From Linanthus parryae (taxonomy: Eukaryota > Streptophyta > Magnoliopsida > Ericales > Polemoniaceae): 64,000 nucleotides of DNA. The notes under the pieces are model-generated. The model saw only the letters and a program-made list of their open reading frames with translations, was not told the origin of the DNA and did not search any database. Made by a program: the position numbers and the translations under genes. Positions 46,417 to 59,667 of this stretch are shown here, in pieces (position 1 is the stretch's first letter; every line of letters begins with the position of its first letter). Location of the stretch: contig JALGPY010000009.1 in assembly GCA_023055425.1 (NCBI GenBank), positions 17,177,775 through 17,241,774 on the forward strand. Direction: 5' to 3'.

Positions 46417-49400
46417 CAGGTCGTAGAGCATAAACGTTATGTGTTACATTTTGACAGTTTTACACTTTAAATTTATTGTTTATCGCGTAAAACAAGACAA
46501 ATCAAGCATGTGATGCAATTTGTCAATAATCAAACAAACCAAGACCTAGTTTTTGCATTGGATGCATGAATTAGTGAGTTTGAGAAATTTTAGGATCTTA
46601 GATCTAGGGTTTGGGCATCCTATTGAAAGAAGGAGTTCTTTTCAAACAAGGAAACAACCAAACTTGGGCAACAAGCAAGGGAGTTGTTTTGGAAACAACT
46701 CCCTAAGAGGTTCGGCCCCCCTAAAGGGACCGCCCCTCCTTGCTTGCCGCCCAAGTAAGGCGCGGACTAGGGGCCGGGGGCTGCCCTAGCACAAGGCCTA
46801 GCCGTGTGGGCTAGGGGCCGGCCGGCCCAAGGCTTTGACGGTCCTCTTTGGGGCTCGGGCAATTAGATTGTTGGACCCCTTGGACCGTTTTAACCCTAGA
46901 AAATTCCTAAAAAAGCAATTAAAATTGACCAAGCGTGTTAAAATTGGATTTTAACTGTTTATGTGCAAATAGCATGGTGGTTGGATATGGGCTTAGGATG
47001 TGGTTTGATGTGATTGTTTAATTTTGTGGTTTGGTTTACGACCTGTGAGGTGATCAATTAATGTAATAATTCATTAGGGTATTTTGGCCTGCGAGCCATT
47101 TTTTTCTCAACTTGTGAGATTTATTTTATTTAGTATAGTTGTTAGCTAGTGCTAGATAGAATAGATTGTTAGCCAAGATTGAAGAAAAGAAGTTCAAAGC
47201 CAAAGGAAGCCACAAAGGATGGAGCATGGAGCATCCCATATGACTATGAAGGATGGACCACAAGATGAAGACGCATGGTGATGTATTTTCTTTTAGGATT
47301 CATAGATAATTCCACTGGCTTGGAATTATCTTATTCTAGAAAATGCCATATCCATATCACGTTTTTTATTTTATTTTGTGATTGTTTTACTGTCTTATTT
47401 TTGTGGTCGGTGTATGGATGATGCATGCAATTAGGATAATAAGATAATTAGACAACCCGGATCTATTATTTGGAGTTGCGCCCAAACTCAAATAGATAGA
47501 TCAGTTGATATGGATCAACAAAACAATTAAAATTGAATTTGAAAAATCCCTCAAAATTCAAATATTGTGTTCTTGCCTTCTCGTTATTTAAACACTCATT
47601 ATCATCATGATTTATCAAGTTCGTGCATGCCAAAGCAAGACGACTTGGTTCATAATGATGGAATGCGATGGAACAAACAAGTAATGTGCATTTGTTTAAA
47701 TAAGAGGTTGGACACAACTAGGCTATTAATATGATTAAAACCTAGAGGCAATCAATTGGATTATCCATACGGATGGATAAATAAGGAGTTATTTGCTCAA
47801 TTGAACCAAGAGTTGCATAAGGATGTAATTGGAATTGTTCCTACCTAAATAACTAATTTTGGGTGACTTCCCAAAGCAAGCTCAAAAGAAGTGAAATATG
47901 GATCTTGGCCCACTAGAAAATATAATGATATTTTCCGCATTAATATGGAGGGTTATTAATCCGTAGAAAAATAGTGCGAGCTATATTTAACAATTTAAAT
48001 CCTTGTTGAATATAGTTATATGTCACAATACTTTGCATAATCCTATTGTGTTGGATGCCCATGGAATTAAACAAACAAAACGCAACTTTATCTATTTTCT
48101 AGACTGGTATAAAAATCGAGAATTGTTCTCAAATAAAAGAAAATTGTTGTAAATCGTAGAACATAAAATATCTCTTCCACCAACCACCAAAACACACTAA
48201 AACCTAATGGAGAGAACATCAAAGAATGGTCTTTGAATGTGACTTGCCTCATGCTAGCAGCCATGAACTCTGAGCTTTGGAAGCAAGATGAGAACATGGA
48301 GGCGTATGATATGAGAATACATTGAAAGAAGCTCTTTCAAAGAGCGTGCTAGACATGAAAGTTTTTTAAGTGCTGCTCCACGTTGTGTTCTCTTGCTTAG
48401 CACTCGTCATGATCAATATTAGTCAAGCTCGTGCGTACCAAAGCAGGGCGACTTGATTCATCAAGATATGACGGGACGACACTAGTTAGTAGTGTGTGAC
48501 TGCCAAAACAAGAGGTAAAACACAACTAAGTTACAATAAGATTGAATCTTGGATTTTGGGTGTTATCTATGAGATAGATAAATAATAAAAGTTATTCACC
48601 CAAGTGGACCAAGAATTGAATTGAATGCAATTATAATTTTGTTCGAAGGAGATTTACTCAATATGATTGAAAAAATCACTAAACAAAACACTAATAATGG
48701 GCATGGGCAAAGCTGTTAACGGTTAACAACATGGGTAATGGCAAATGATTGGCGCCGACCCCATGGGTATAAAGCAAGCTTGTTGCTAAAACCAAGTTGC
48801 CTTGAAGTCTCATAGGTGGTGTAGAGGAAGAAAGACTACCCAAAGTACCTGGAAGTAAGTATTAAAGGAATTATGAATTTCGATTTGGGTATATTTTTGT
48901 TATAGAAATCAATGTGTCTATGTCATCATCATAAGTATATGATACTATATGAGGATCTCACATTTAAAGAAATGTGGAAGATCTCAAGAGATGAAAACAA
49001 TTGGATAAGGAAGAAATAATCCTACACGTGGGGCAATAAAGTAAGGTGTTGCTGAATTAACCGTAGGGAATTATTTATACCTTTATGAAATTGTTCATGA
49101 ATTAGACAAAAGTGATTATGTCCCTGCTATGAGTAGGATTATTATCATAGTTTCTTGTTTGGACAAGAAAGCTCCTTATCATAATAAAGGACAAATGTTG
49201 TTCCATTTATTAGGATATGCACTATTGTAGTGCAATTTTGTCTAAGAGGATTGTATATCCATGATCATGATAGTTTCATCTATAATATTAATACCTAGAG
49301 GTTTGCATATAATGATATGAACTTCACTTAACTTTAGCATTATCTTTTAGGCCTCATAAATAAGAGATACATATCAAGAACTCCATGATGATGGATTTGT

Positions 49401-49489
49401 GGAACTCATTTGATTATTGAATCATATGAGACATGTAAGACTTATTAGGCAAATATATGATCTTTTGGGAATCATACATATTGATGGAT
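46417..49489 (+). other. Angela leader and decayed gag region
   Basis: No open frame. 46797-46815 is a stem-loop (CCTAGCC, GTGTG, GGCTAGG) followed by the palindrome GGGCCGGCCGGCCC at 46815-46828, and both the stem and GGCCGGCC recur in the second Angela copy. The stretch up to about 47990 is collinear with 62277-64000. Confidence 0.6.
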
Positions 49490-51560
49490 GAAGGCCGCTA
49501 AGCACAAATGCTTAAGATGGTTTTCAGTACTTCATCATATTTACTGATGGGATCAGGAAAATATGGATTTGTGTACCTTATGAAGAAAAAAAATCGGAAT
49601 CCTTTGAATTGTTCAGAGAATTCAGGAATGAATTAGAGAACCAGCTTGACAAAAGTATTAGGCTCTACGATTGGATCGTAGAGGAGAGTACTTGAGCCAA
49701 GAGTTTGACAAGAATCTATGGGAGTGTTGGATATAATCCGAAACTCGCTCCACCTAGCACGCCACATGGGTTTGGCGTGTCTAAGAGGAGAGTTCGGACC
49801 TTGTAGGACACGGTTCGGCCCATGATGAGTCAAACAGAACTTCCAGTTTACTTTTGGGCGCTATGTTCTAATTACAGCAAATTTCGCCCTTAACCTTGTT
49901 CCATCAAAAAACGGATTATGAAAAACACCATATGAGATATGGACTAGGAAGTGTCCTAGTATGTCATTCATAAAGATTTGGGGTTATGAAGTTTAGGTGA
50001 AAGAGTTTACAAATAAACTTGGACCCAAGTCGGATAAATGATTTGGAGGATATCCTGAAAATGATATTATTTCTACAACCCAATCGAGAACAAACTGTTT
50101 GTTTCTCGAACCATAGTGTTTCTAGGTAGAGATTGTCTCCAAAAGAAACAGTGGGAGGAAGTAGAACTTGAAGGAGTTCAAGAACCACAACAAAACAATG
50201 ATCCTTTTGATGGAACATGAGCAGGATCACAAGGCGTTGTGGAGCAACCTACTCAGAAAACACAAACACCTCATAGGAAAGGTAGAATATATCAAGAGAT
50301 TAGAGAAATAAGGATTTCTCATAACCAGTAATATATTGCTCATAAAGATGAGCCTACAACCTATGAGATGGCCACGTGTGACCATACTCTCAGAAATGGC
50401 TTGGAGCCATGAGATATGATATGGAATCCTTGTATACCAACAAAGTATAAACTTTGGTGGAACCACCTGAAGGGTAGGACCCATAAGGTGCAAGTGGGTT
50501 ATGAGGAAACCAACATGGATAGTAATAAGATTACTTTCATGGCAAAATTGGAAAGTGATTTCATGTGAGCTCATAGTATAGACTATGACGAAATCTTTAC
50601 CCAGTTGTGATGCTTAAATCCATTCACATCTTGCTTGTAGCAATCAATTTATAGATTGAATCAAGCTTCTTGGATTTGGACTCTTCAAATTGATGATGCA
50701 ATCAAAGGAGTTTGGTTCCATCAAAATTGAAGATGAGACTTGTGTTTACAAGAAGGTTAGTGGGAGCATAATTATGTTTCTGGTCTTGTATGTGGAGACA
50801 TACTCATCATTTGGAATGATGTCCCTACTTGGCAATCTTACCTAGATTGACTAGGGAATTGATTTTCAAATGATAGACTTAGGAAAAAAAACCTATATAG
50901 ATCTATGGAGATAGATCAAGATGGTTGTGCAACTTAGATCATAGTACATAAATTGACAAACGTGTTGAAATTGTTAAACGTCTATAGAATATGGATTCTA
51001 CCTATGTCACATGGAATTGGTCTTTAGAAGAGTAATTGTCTTTCCAATTAGATTGGGAAGGGACCGTATGAATAAGATTCATGAGATACGCCATATTATG
51101 TACTAGGCCAGATGTGTCATATGGTATGACACAAAGATACTAGTCAAATCCGGGTGAGCATCACTGGATAATTATCAAGATTACCCTTAAGTACTTGAGA
51201 AGAACTTAATGATGAATTCTTGATAAATGGAGGATGGGGAGAGTTTACTGTAAGGGGTTACAGTGATGCGAACTTCAAATATAAAAAAGAAGATTTTATA
51301 TTATAAGTCGAGTCTTATGTTTTGACCTAGTGGGGGTGACTGTGAGCTGGAAAGGTTCCAGGCAAGATTCAGTCACTGATTGACATAGAGGACTGAGTGA
51401 ATTATTGCATGCAATGCACTTACTCAGAATATTCAATCTCAATCAAATTGTTGATAAAAGAGATGGGAATATTTGCAAAGTACCAGCGCATGTCTCACCT
51501 ACCATACCCCTACGCAATATAAGCATCCCGCTAGACCAATAGGCATATGATGCAGGAGAT
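49490..51560 (+). pseudogene. Angela pol remnant (integrase, RT, RNase H)
   Basis: Fragmentary translations in element order: DGFQYFIIFTDGIRKIW and KSESFELFREFRNELE from integrase at 49518-49640; KTPYEIWTRKCPSMSFIKIW near 49925-49980; VYKKVSGSIIMFLVLYV near 50740-50800 before the RT active site; YAMLCTRPDV-like near 51090-51115; and GYSDANFKYKKEDF near 51257-51300 from RNase H. Many stops and frameshifts are present; it is non-functional. Confidence 0.75.
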
Positions 51561-51582
51561 TGACTCTAGTGAAAGTGGGAGA

Positions 51583-54500
51583 CTGTTGGAATTGTGCCCT
51601 AGAGGCAATCAACTTAATGTGACAAATATGTGGATTTACGATTCGTTATGTTATCGATATGGAGATATGTTAACATGAATGAAGTCCCTAGAATATACGT
51701 GTTATATTCTTAAACATCCCTAGTCGATTATAATAATTAATAGGACAATCATCTATAGACTACTATGGAGTTGGATTGATATGGAGATATCATGATTCAA
51801 CACATGGGTGTGCATTAGGGGTAATGGCATACTGGATTGACCCATATCCGAGAAGGCTACATACAAGTTATGTAAAGTCACAAGTGCTTCTCGCGGTGCA
51901 ATGGTGTTTGGACAAGAAATTGTGTTTTGTTAGCGTCAAACGCTACACCGTGACTGGGTAGCTATAAAGGCGTATACCGGATACAATAAGAATTAAGCTT
52001 AGATATCGTAGTATATGTAGATAGAATTTTTCCCTCCCACATAACGGGAGCAAATATCCTAGGCCACTCGAGGGATAGTGCTTATAGAATGTCTGGCCAG
52101 ACTTAAATAAATCAATATAGGATATTGATGTTATTTGCACGAATAAGGTTATTCCCAGGATCGAGAAACTATGGATTGGATATACGAGTGTGACCTGTAT
52201 GTCTCGTGTACAATCCGGATATTGGGACAAAGGGATGAGACAATGAAAGTGTGTAATGTAGACTAAATACAGGACCTAAATACTCTAGAAGGGGGGGGGG
52301 GTTGAATAGAGTATGGAAACTTTTTTCAAAACTCAAAGTTTAACAGAATAACTTTGTGTGAAACTCAAATCTCAAGGCCTTGAGATTTTAATAAACTGTC
52401 TGAAAATTTCAAAGGCAAAATAGAAAGCTTCAAGGCCTTGAACTGTAATCAATTCTAAATAGCTTTTGAACCCTAGTTTTGATTTGAGTTGTAAGCAGCA
52501 GATAATAACCAAACTGTAAAGTAAAGAACACAAAGCAATTTACAGAGTTCAGTCCCAATGGACCTAATCTCTGCATGAGGCATCTAATCCCACCAGGATT
52601 GGGCAAACACTTCTTATTACTCACACAGAAACAGCCCTAGATCTTCAAGCCTAAGTGATTTTCCTTACACCTATACAGCTTGTGGTTCCAAACCTATCTA
52701 GTTCCAGCTACTAACTGTTGAGCTAACAAGAAACTCTTGTTGTTCACTTGAACAACCAACCACTAGGTTAAGTGAGGTTTAAGATAATCTAAAGATACAC
52801 AGATTAAAGTACAAGTGAAGAACACAGTAGAAAAGATAAGTTGTTGAAGCCTGGATGTGTTCTTCTGGAAACTGGATTGATTTGATCTTCTGGAATCTGG
52901 ATTGAAGCTTGAATGTCTGTGTGTTTGAATGAATGATCTACCACGAATTTTTCACACCTTTCTGAGTATTGTGCAAGCCTCTCTTATCTTTAAATTTCAA
53001 ACGAGTCTCTTTTATCCAGAGCTGCAAATGATTGAGAGATTTTAGGATCTCAGTTCCTACAAATCCTCTTTCTGTTTTCAACTGAAATTCAAACAGCTCT
53101 AAGTGGATATCCGTTGGAGTTTGTTGAGATTGCTCCTGCACGTTTAACAACCCTGCAACAGCATTGAAACACAGCAACAACAAAATCCCAAAGAATAACA
53201 GTGCTATGACTGTTTGGTTATCCAGTTTCTGATAAAACTGGTTAAAAGATTAGAACAATAAACTGTATAACTTCCAATACATATAAATCATGAAAAACAA
53301 GTTTAAGAATCTTAAAAGTCAATAAATAATCACAATAATAAGAATCAAAACCTGCAAGAAAAAATCAACTTAGTTCTGTAAAAACTGTCAGCAGCTCAAG
53401 GCACACCTCAAGGCCTTGGAGCTCTGAACCTGCTTCACAAATATTCAAAGTTAAACCCTTATAACTTTGATTCTTCCTGTTCTGATCATCTACAATTGTG
53501 TTAGATATATAAATAGTGTAATCTATAAGTATATACAGTAAATCCTTTATCTGTATAATCAGATATCCAATCTTCAACACAGAAGTGTTAGAACATATAG
53601 CAGAATAAAACAACTCTCAAGGCTTTGAAGTTCTATCAGTATCTCAAAGCCTTGAAGTAACTGAAATGCTTTGCTGCTTATAACTTTGTCTTTCATCACT
53701 CAAAACAATTACCAACCAAAACACATTCAAGGGTCTTTGAATCAACAGACAATACTTGCACAAGGTTTGTCATGATGACTATTTTATTTGTTGGCTAGAA
53801 TGGATGTCTTGCTAGAGGCCGCTCCATATTAGTAAGTAATTACTACCAACTAAATAGAACCTATGGGGTCACACGCCATATAGGGGTGAACTAGACTTGG
53901 GAATTAATCAATTAATATGATTAATTAATTAGAAGGATCAAATCGCAACAACTTGCTAACTTAGTAGGACTAATAAGCAAGTTGGACTAATCAATGTATA
54001 TACATGATTAGGATTTGCCAAGGTGGATGAATTCATGTAGAGACATGATTAGGATTAATTTGCAAAGATAACTAATCCATGTATGGACATGATTAGGACT
54101 AGTTTACAAAAATGGACTAATCCTTGTTTGAGTAGGATTAGGAGAGGGGTTCTTTATGTAGTAGGACAAGGAGTTGTTGGAATATATAAAAAACACTCCT
54201 AGCTTATTTTTCTCTACACACACACATCTATATGATTGGAGTAAGGAGAGAATAAAGCAAGGAGAGAGAGCAAGTCTCAATGCAAGGGCCGAACCCCCTT
54301 TTTGGGACCGCCCCCTACCCGTCGGCCTCACATTGAGGTGCCGCCCACCGTGTTGCACCGTGTTGCATGATTTCTTCTTACTCTTCCATTCTTCCTAGCT
54401 AGCAAAAGGAGTTGGAGGATCTAGATCTCACCTCTAGGCGTGGATCAACCGTAGAGACGTGACACTATTCACGTGAGAAGTCATCACAGGAGACCTCTAA

Positions 54501-54615
54501 GGTGTGTTACTTGTTTCTTCCCTTACCATCGTTATGATTCTCTTCCTTTGCTCCTTGGATGGTATTGAATGGCTAATTCTTTCTTCCGCTGCGTATCCAT
54601 GATCAAAATCCTACA
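51583..54615 (+). repeat. Angela 3' LTR, split by a solo LTR
   Basis: LTR sequence is at 51583-52243 and 53753-54615, with the inserted solo LTR and its duplicated target between. Near 51905-51930, LTR sequence present in the 5' copy is replaced by a shorter, different segment. Confidence 0.9.
52244..53747 (-). mobile_element. Solo LTR of SIRE-type copia
   Basis: 1,504 bp, TGAAAGTGTG...GAATCAACA, with a perfect duplication GACAA (52239-52243, 53748-53752). It is related to the SIRE LTR at 55154-56281 (shared CTCTAGAAGGGGG...TTGAAT block, CTTTCATCACT block) and has CAAGGCCTTG palindromes at 52373, 52431 and 53409. No coding capacity. Strand is assigned by similarity to the SIRE element. Confidence 0.88.
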
Positions 54616-54620
54616 AAACC

Positions 54621-54968
54621 TCTTCAATACTTTTCGAACATAATCAGCTGGTGACAAAACTAGCTTCTTTCCAATTCTCTCACTGTTGATTCTCATGCCA
54701 AGGATTTGATTCGCAGGTACCAAATCCTTCATTGAGAACTCCTTAGATAAGCTCTCTTTTAGCTTCCGAATTTCCCCCATGCTTGATCCTGCAACAAGCA
54801 TATCATCCACATATAAAAAGAGAATAATGTAAGAATGATTGAACCTCTCGAAGCAGCAACAGTGATCCCTGTGACACTTCGTGTATCCTTTCCTAGACAT
54901 GAAGTAATCGAACTTATTATACCACTGCATCAGTGCCTCCTTCAAGCCATACTTAAAATATTCCTTAA
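54621..54968 (-). pseudogene. Tork-type copia RT fragment
   Basis: Minus frame with YGLKEALMQWYNKFDYFM, LFLYVDDMLVAG (RT active site), FSMKDLVPANQILGMRI and ADYVRKVLKRF. Reading resumes at 44800 with NMHDAK after removal of the Angela insertion and its duplication. Upstream RT and integrase are missing: similarity stops at about 54968. Confidence 0.87.
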
Positions 54969-55153
54969 CAGGATGCGTGCGCTTACACGCACCAGAGTGG
55001 AGTGGAGTGGTGTCTTGTAGTGACCGACACGTGGGTCGATATCATTGGATGTTTGATTTCTGGTCTCCGTTGACGGAGATGTTAGATTGGGAGCACAGTA
55101 ATTTGCGCCTCTGCCCGTTTTAGAAACCGTGCTGACGGTACACGAGTGCTTTG

Positions 55154-56281
55154 TGAAAGTGTGAGTATGCAGATGTATAAGCAGCTAAGATACTCTAGAA
55201 GGGGGGGGGGTTGAATTGAGTATGCCAGCTTTTTGCAAAACTTGCTAGGAAGATGAAAAATTGAGCAAACAAAGAGATTCAAGGCCTTGAAAACAAGTTC
55301 AAGCCTTTGAAATAGTTGCAGACAGTATAGAACCAGTATGCCTTTTTCAAGGCCTTGAAAACAAGTTCAAACTCCTGAAAAGAAACAGTTTTTGTATGCT
55401 GCACAAGTTATGAAAGTAAATGAACTGAAAATGCACAAGACAAGTGATTTATAGAGTTCAGTCCACTTGGACCTACGTCTCTACCTCAGGGATTAGATCC
55501 CTGCAGAATTTTCAACTCAATTCTTATTAATCAAAAGCTAAGCCCTAGAACTCAAGCACATATAGTTCCCTTACTGTGTTACAGCTTGTGGTTTTCCCTA
55601 ACCTGTCTAGTACCTGCTCTAGCTAACTGATTAACTAAGAATTCTCTATTGTTCACTTTGAGAAATCCTTGAGAATAGATATTGAAATAATACAAAAATG
55701 ATCTACCAATATAGCTCTATACAGAAGAACACTTAAGAGTAGAGAAACTGCAGTGAAATGCAGTGAACTTATGTGAATGGATTGGAAGAGATGAAGAACT
55801 TCTTTGATGCTTTTCAATCCAGAATACTTTCTCTGTATTTTCCCGTTGAGTATTGTATCTTGTTGCTTCGAATTTGAGCTCTATAAATACTTCAAACAGC
55901 TCTGCAAATCTCCCCAGATTTTCAGCAACAACCTTCCTATTTTGTAGGCAACAAAGTTTGACTACTTTGAAATCTTCTCCAACGGTTGGATGATCACAAT
56001 CTTCAGAGATATTGTTGTAATCTTGCATTTAACCACCATGAGAAGCTGTTACAAACGTCTGATTGATCACAAGATCAAAGTGTCCAAGTGTTTCCAAATC
56101 TGCAGCAATTATGTCTAGTAAACAATCCTGGAAAACATATAAACAAAATTTCCTGCATTATCATGGTCAAACAAATGATATATTAAGATAAAAACATGTT
56201 ATAACAATTTTTCTTTCATCACTAACAACAGAGAATCAAACATATACACGCGAGAGAGTAAATCAAATCAGAGAGTTAGCA
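55154..56281 (-). repeat. SIRE 3' LTR
   Basis: TGAAAGTGTGAGTATG at 55154 to GAGAGTTAGCA at 56281. The next bases (GAAAAACTCCCCCTGAG) read on minus as a polypurine tract ending GGGGGAGTTTTTC. The solo LTR suggests an end at 56242 instead, so the boundary is uncertain by about 40 bp. It contains a G10 tract at 55201-55210. Confidence 0.75.
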
Positions 56282-56791
56282 GAAAAACTCCCCCTGAGAA
56301 TGTGCATTCAGGTTAACCAGTTTCAAGGCTTTGAATCCAGTTTCAAGGCCTTGAAAATGACAAAACTATTTTTCAAGTCTCTGAAACTGGTTCAAGGCTT
56401 TGAAAGCTGGTTCAAGGCCTTGAAATAGCCAAGCTATTTCAAGTCTTGTACAACCTGGTCTTTCAATCTCCCCCTTGATGAAAGACAAAACCAAATTCTG
56501 TTTGATCCTTAGTCTCTGCAAAATAAACTGATTAGTCAAAAATTTAAAACACAGTAATTCCAAAAAGATCCAACTTATTCATAATGCCAAGAAAAACTTT
56601 AAACCGTTTCAGCAAAATAAAACCAAATAAACCTAGGAATAAGAACTAGAAACTAAAAAGCCCTAGAATTTTCTCCCCCTTTTTGACTTTCATCAAAAAG
56701 ATAGTATATGTTGGATCAAGTGTCTGGAAAATTTTGAAAACTTAAAGATAACTTTAAAGAGGAGAGAATGTGGAAGAAATAATAGGAAAGA

Positions 56792-57412
56792 TTAAGGATC
56801 CTTCTCATCCTCTCGATCTCCTGCTTCTTCCTCACTGTCTTCACTATTGGCTTGAACTTCTTGAGAGATAACATCTATTTCCTCAATGAAGGAAATGATC
56901 TTTTCAATAACACTGTTGAATAGGAAGGTGTGTCCTTCCAAGGATTTCTTCCCATGCTTCATATTCTTCTTTATAGCTAACCTTTTCTGTTGAGGAGAGA
57001 CAGTCTTGAGATTTTTCCTTCCTGCTTTTGAAGCTTCCAAAGACTGGGGACATATCTTTGTCAAGTTTCTCTTTGTTGGGTATGGAATACACGCCATAGG
57101 ATCCTGAAGTAGTGTCTGAGTCTGAATCTTGAATAAGGATTTCCTTTCCTTTTCCTTTAACCTCAGAGACTGTCATCTTCTTGTCGCTCTTAGGGCTTCC
57201 CAATGGATACCCTTCTGCTTCTCTTGTGTAGATACTGTAGATTGCTTTTTCTTTGCAGGGTCTTGATCTCTTCTCACCATCTTCTTGGGTGGTGAAGATT
57301 CCTCTTTTTCATCAGTGAAGCTTTTTGAAGCAGAGTCTTCATTGATTTCTTGAACCTCTTCCACTGCTGCTTTTCTTTTCTTCTCTGAGACAGGCTTCAA
57401 ACCTCCAGCCAT
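56792..57412 (-). pseudogene. Extra ORF downstream of SIRE pol, lysine-rich, frameshifted
   Basis: It begins MAGGLKPVSEKKRKAAVEEV. After about 79 codons the sense continues in other frames (MGSPKSDKKMTVSEVKGKGK from 57203; then about 100 codons from 57097 ending GDREDEKDP). Together it is a charged, Ser/Lys/Glu-rich protein with KKK and acidic runs and no membrane segment in the retained part. It sits between RNase H and the 3' LTR, where SIRE elements may carry an additional env-like ORF, but no similarity to an envelope is visible. Function unknown. Confidence 0.5.
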
Positions 57413-57901
57413 CTTGATTCTATCTGAGGCTCTTCCTATGCTCATTAGAGTTTGGGAGAAGAAATGAGAGAGGTGGAATGATACGGAGTGAAGGAGAAGA
57501 GAAGAGGATAAATACCGAAAGAGTTTGAGTTTCAAAAGGAAACTAGTATCTCTCTGGTTCTCAAAAGATTTTCAATGATCAGAGAAACTTCAAAACTTTT
57601 ATTCCATTGGCAAATAGAATAAAATAATACTATTTTTGGATAAATCAAATTTTTGAAAAGGGTAGTGGCTATATTAGGCAAATATCTACAGAGATATCAC
57701 CCAACATAGAATGATCCAAGTTTATTGGCTATCAGTGTAACTGACTCATTTTCAAGGCTTTGAAAAGGCTTTCATGGTCTTGAAATACTGTAACACTGCA
57801 ACAAGTAAAAGTCAAGGCTTTGAACTGAATTTCAAGGCTTTGAAACTCAGTTCAAACCTTTGTAAACACATACAGCTTACCTTTCTTACCCGATGCTCCC
57901 C

Positions 57902-59478
57902 CTAAACCAATGCATCCTTATTTAGCATGCCCAATTCCAGTCTTAGAACTGAGAATATTTCATCTGCTAATGGTTTGGTGAAGATATCTGCAATTTGCAT
58001 GTTAGTAGCAACAAATTCAAGAGCAATATCACCTTTCTCAGCATGATCTCTGGTGAAGTGGTGTCTGACATCAATGTGCTTGGTTCTTGAGTGTTGCACT
58101 GGATTATTTGTAATTGATATTGCACTAGTGTTGTCACACTTAATAGGTATGCTTCTGAAGTCAAATCTAAGGTCTCTTAGCTGTTGAGCAATCCACAATA
58201 CCCTTGAGCAACATGCTTCTGCAGCTATATATTCAGCTTCAGCTGTTGATAGAGTAACTGAATTCTGTTTCTTAGAATGCCAACTAATCAATGATGATCC
58301 AATGAATGGGCAAGTTCCTGAAGTACTTTTCCTATCAACCTTGTAACCTGCAGAGTCAGCATCTGAGAAACCATGTAAAGAGAAGTTAGAATGTCTTGGA
58401 TACCAAAGCCCTAAGTCTTTGGTACCATTGAGATAACTGAATATTCTCTTCACAACAGTCAAGTGTGTTCTTTTAGATCAGCTTGAAATCTAGCACACAT
58501 ACACACACTAAACATAATATCTGGCCTGCTTGTTGTCAGATAGAGTAATGATCCAATCATGCCTCTATATTCTTTTATATTGACACTCTTACCAGATTCA
58601 TCCTTGTCTATGGATAGTGTAGAGCTCATAGGAGTCTTGGCTTCCTTACAATGAGCCATGCTATATTTGTTTAGTAAGTCTCTTGTGTACTTGCTTTGAT
58701 GCAGAAAGATGCCCTTCTTCATTTGATGTATTTGAAGTCCTAGGAAAAAGTTTAACTCTCCCATCATGCTCATCTCAAATTCCCTGCTCATAAGACTTGA
58801 GAAATCTCTGCATAATTGATCATTAGTAGCTCCAAACAGTATATCATCAACATATATCTGAACTACAAGTAGATCTTTCTCATGAGTCTTAATGAAAAGA
58901 GTCTTGTCTACTAAACCTCTATTTAAATCATTTTCAAGTAAAAAATTTGACAATCTATCATACCAAGCCCTTGAAGCTTGTTTCAAACCATAAAGAGTTT
59001 TGTCAAGTTTGTAGACATGATCTGGAAACTTGTCATTTTCAAAACCAGGTGGTTGTGCAACATAGACTTCTTCTTGTAAGTAGCCATTCAAGAAAGCACA
59101 CTTTACATCCATTTTAAATAGTTTCATGTTCTTGTAAGATGCAAATGCAAGCAAAGTTCTAATTGCTTCTAACCTGGAAACTGGAGCAAAAGTTTCCTCA
59201 TAATTAATACCTTCTTATTGATTGTAACCTTGAGCAACTAACCTTGCTTTGTTTCTGATCACATTGCCACTTTCATCCAACTTGTTTCTGAATACCCATC
59301 TGGTACCAATGACAGATTGGTTTGAAGGTGCAGGAACTAGGTTCCAAACCTTATTCCTTTGAAACTCATAGAGTTCAATTTGCATAGCAATGATCCAGTC
59401 TGCTTCTTGTAAAGCTTCCTTCACAATTTTTGGTTCTACATGAGAAATAAAAGCATTAAAGGCACATAAGTTCTTCAA
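57902..59478 (-). pseudogene. SIRE reverse transcriptase and RNase H
   Basis: The RT N-terminus (59478 down) has KEALQEADWIIAMQIELYEF and IGTRWVFRNKLDESGNV. A single TAA at 59215-59217 interrupts an otherwise continuous frame. It then continues FKMDVKCAFLNGYLQEEVYV, YGLKQASRAWY and IYVDDILFGATN (active site). A one-base frame change near 58460 separates RNase H (HGFSDADSAG, RKSTSG, STAEAEYIAA, KCDNTSAI, HIDVRHHFTRDH, ADIFTKPLA), which ends normally at 57902. Two lesions in about 525 codons indicate a fairly recent copy. Confidence 0.92.
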
Positions 59479-59667
59479 CTGTGATATGGTTTGTGTACCA
59501 GTGGTTGGATCTAATATGATATTATCAGCTGGATGGGATGAGAGATATTTTAATCTCTTTCTTGGAGACCATGGTTCAGGTTCTCCATAGATCTTTTCTG
59601 GTCTTGAAGAAGTGGCTTTGTCACTTGACTCCTTACGATTATCTTTTTCAAGGCTTTGAGTTGTGAT

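Larger units (their letters stand above)
44806..54615 (+). mobile_element. Angela-type copia element, decayed
   Basis: 9.8 kb, flanked by the target duplication AAACC (44801-44805, 54616-54620). LTRs are TGTTGGAATTGTGCCC...ATCCTACA, the primer-binding site is of Met-initiator type, and the polypurine tract GAAAGTGGGAGAC precedes the 3' LTR. The interior is full of stops. The 3' LTR is split by a solo SIRE-type LTR. Confidence 0.92.
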
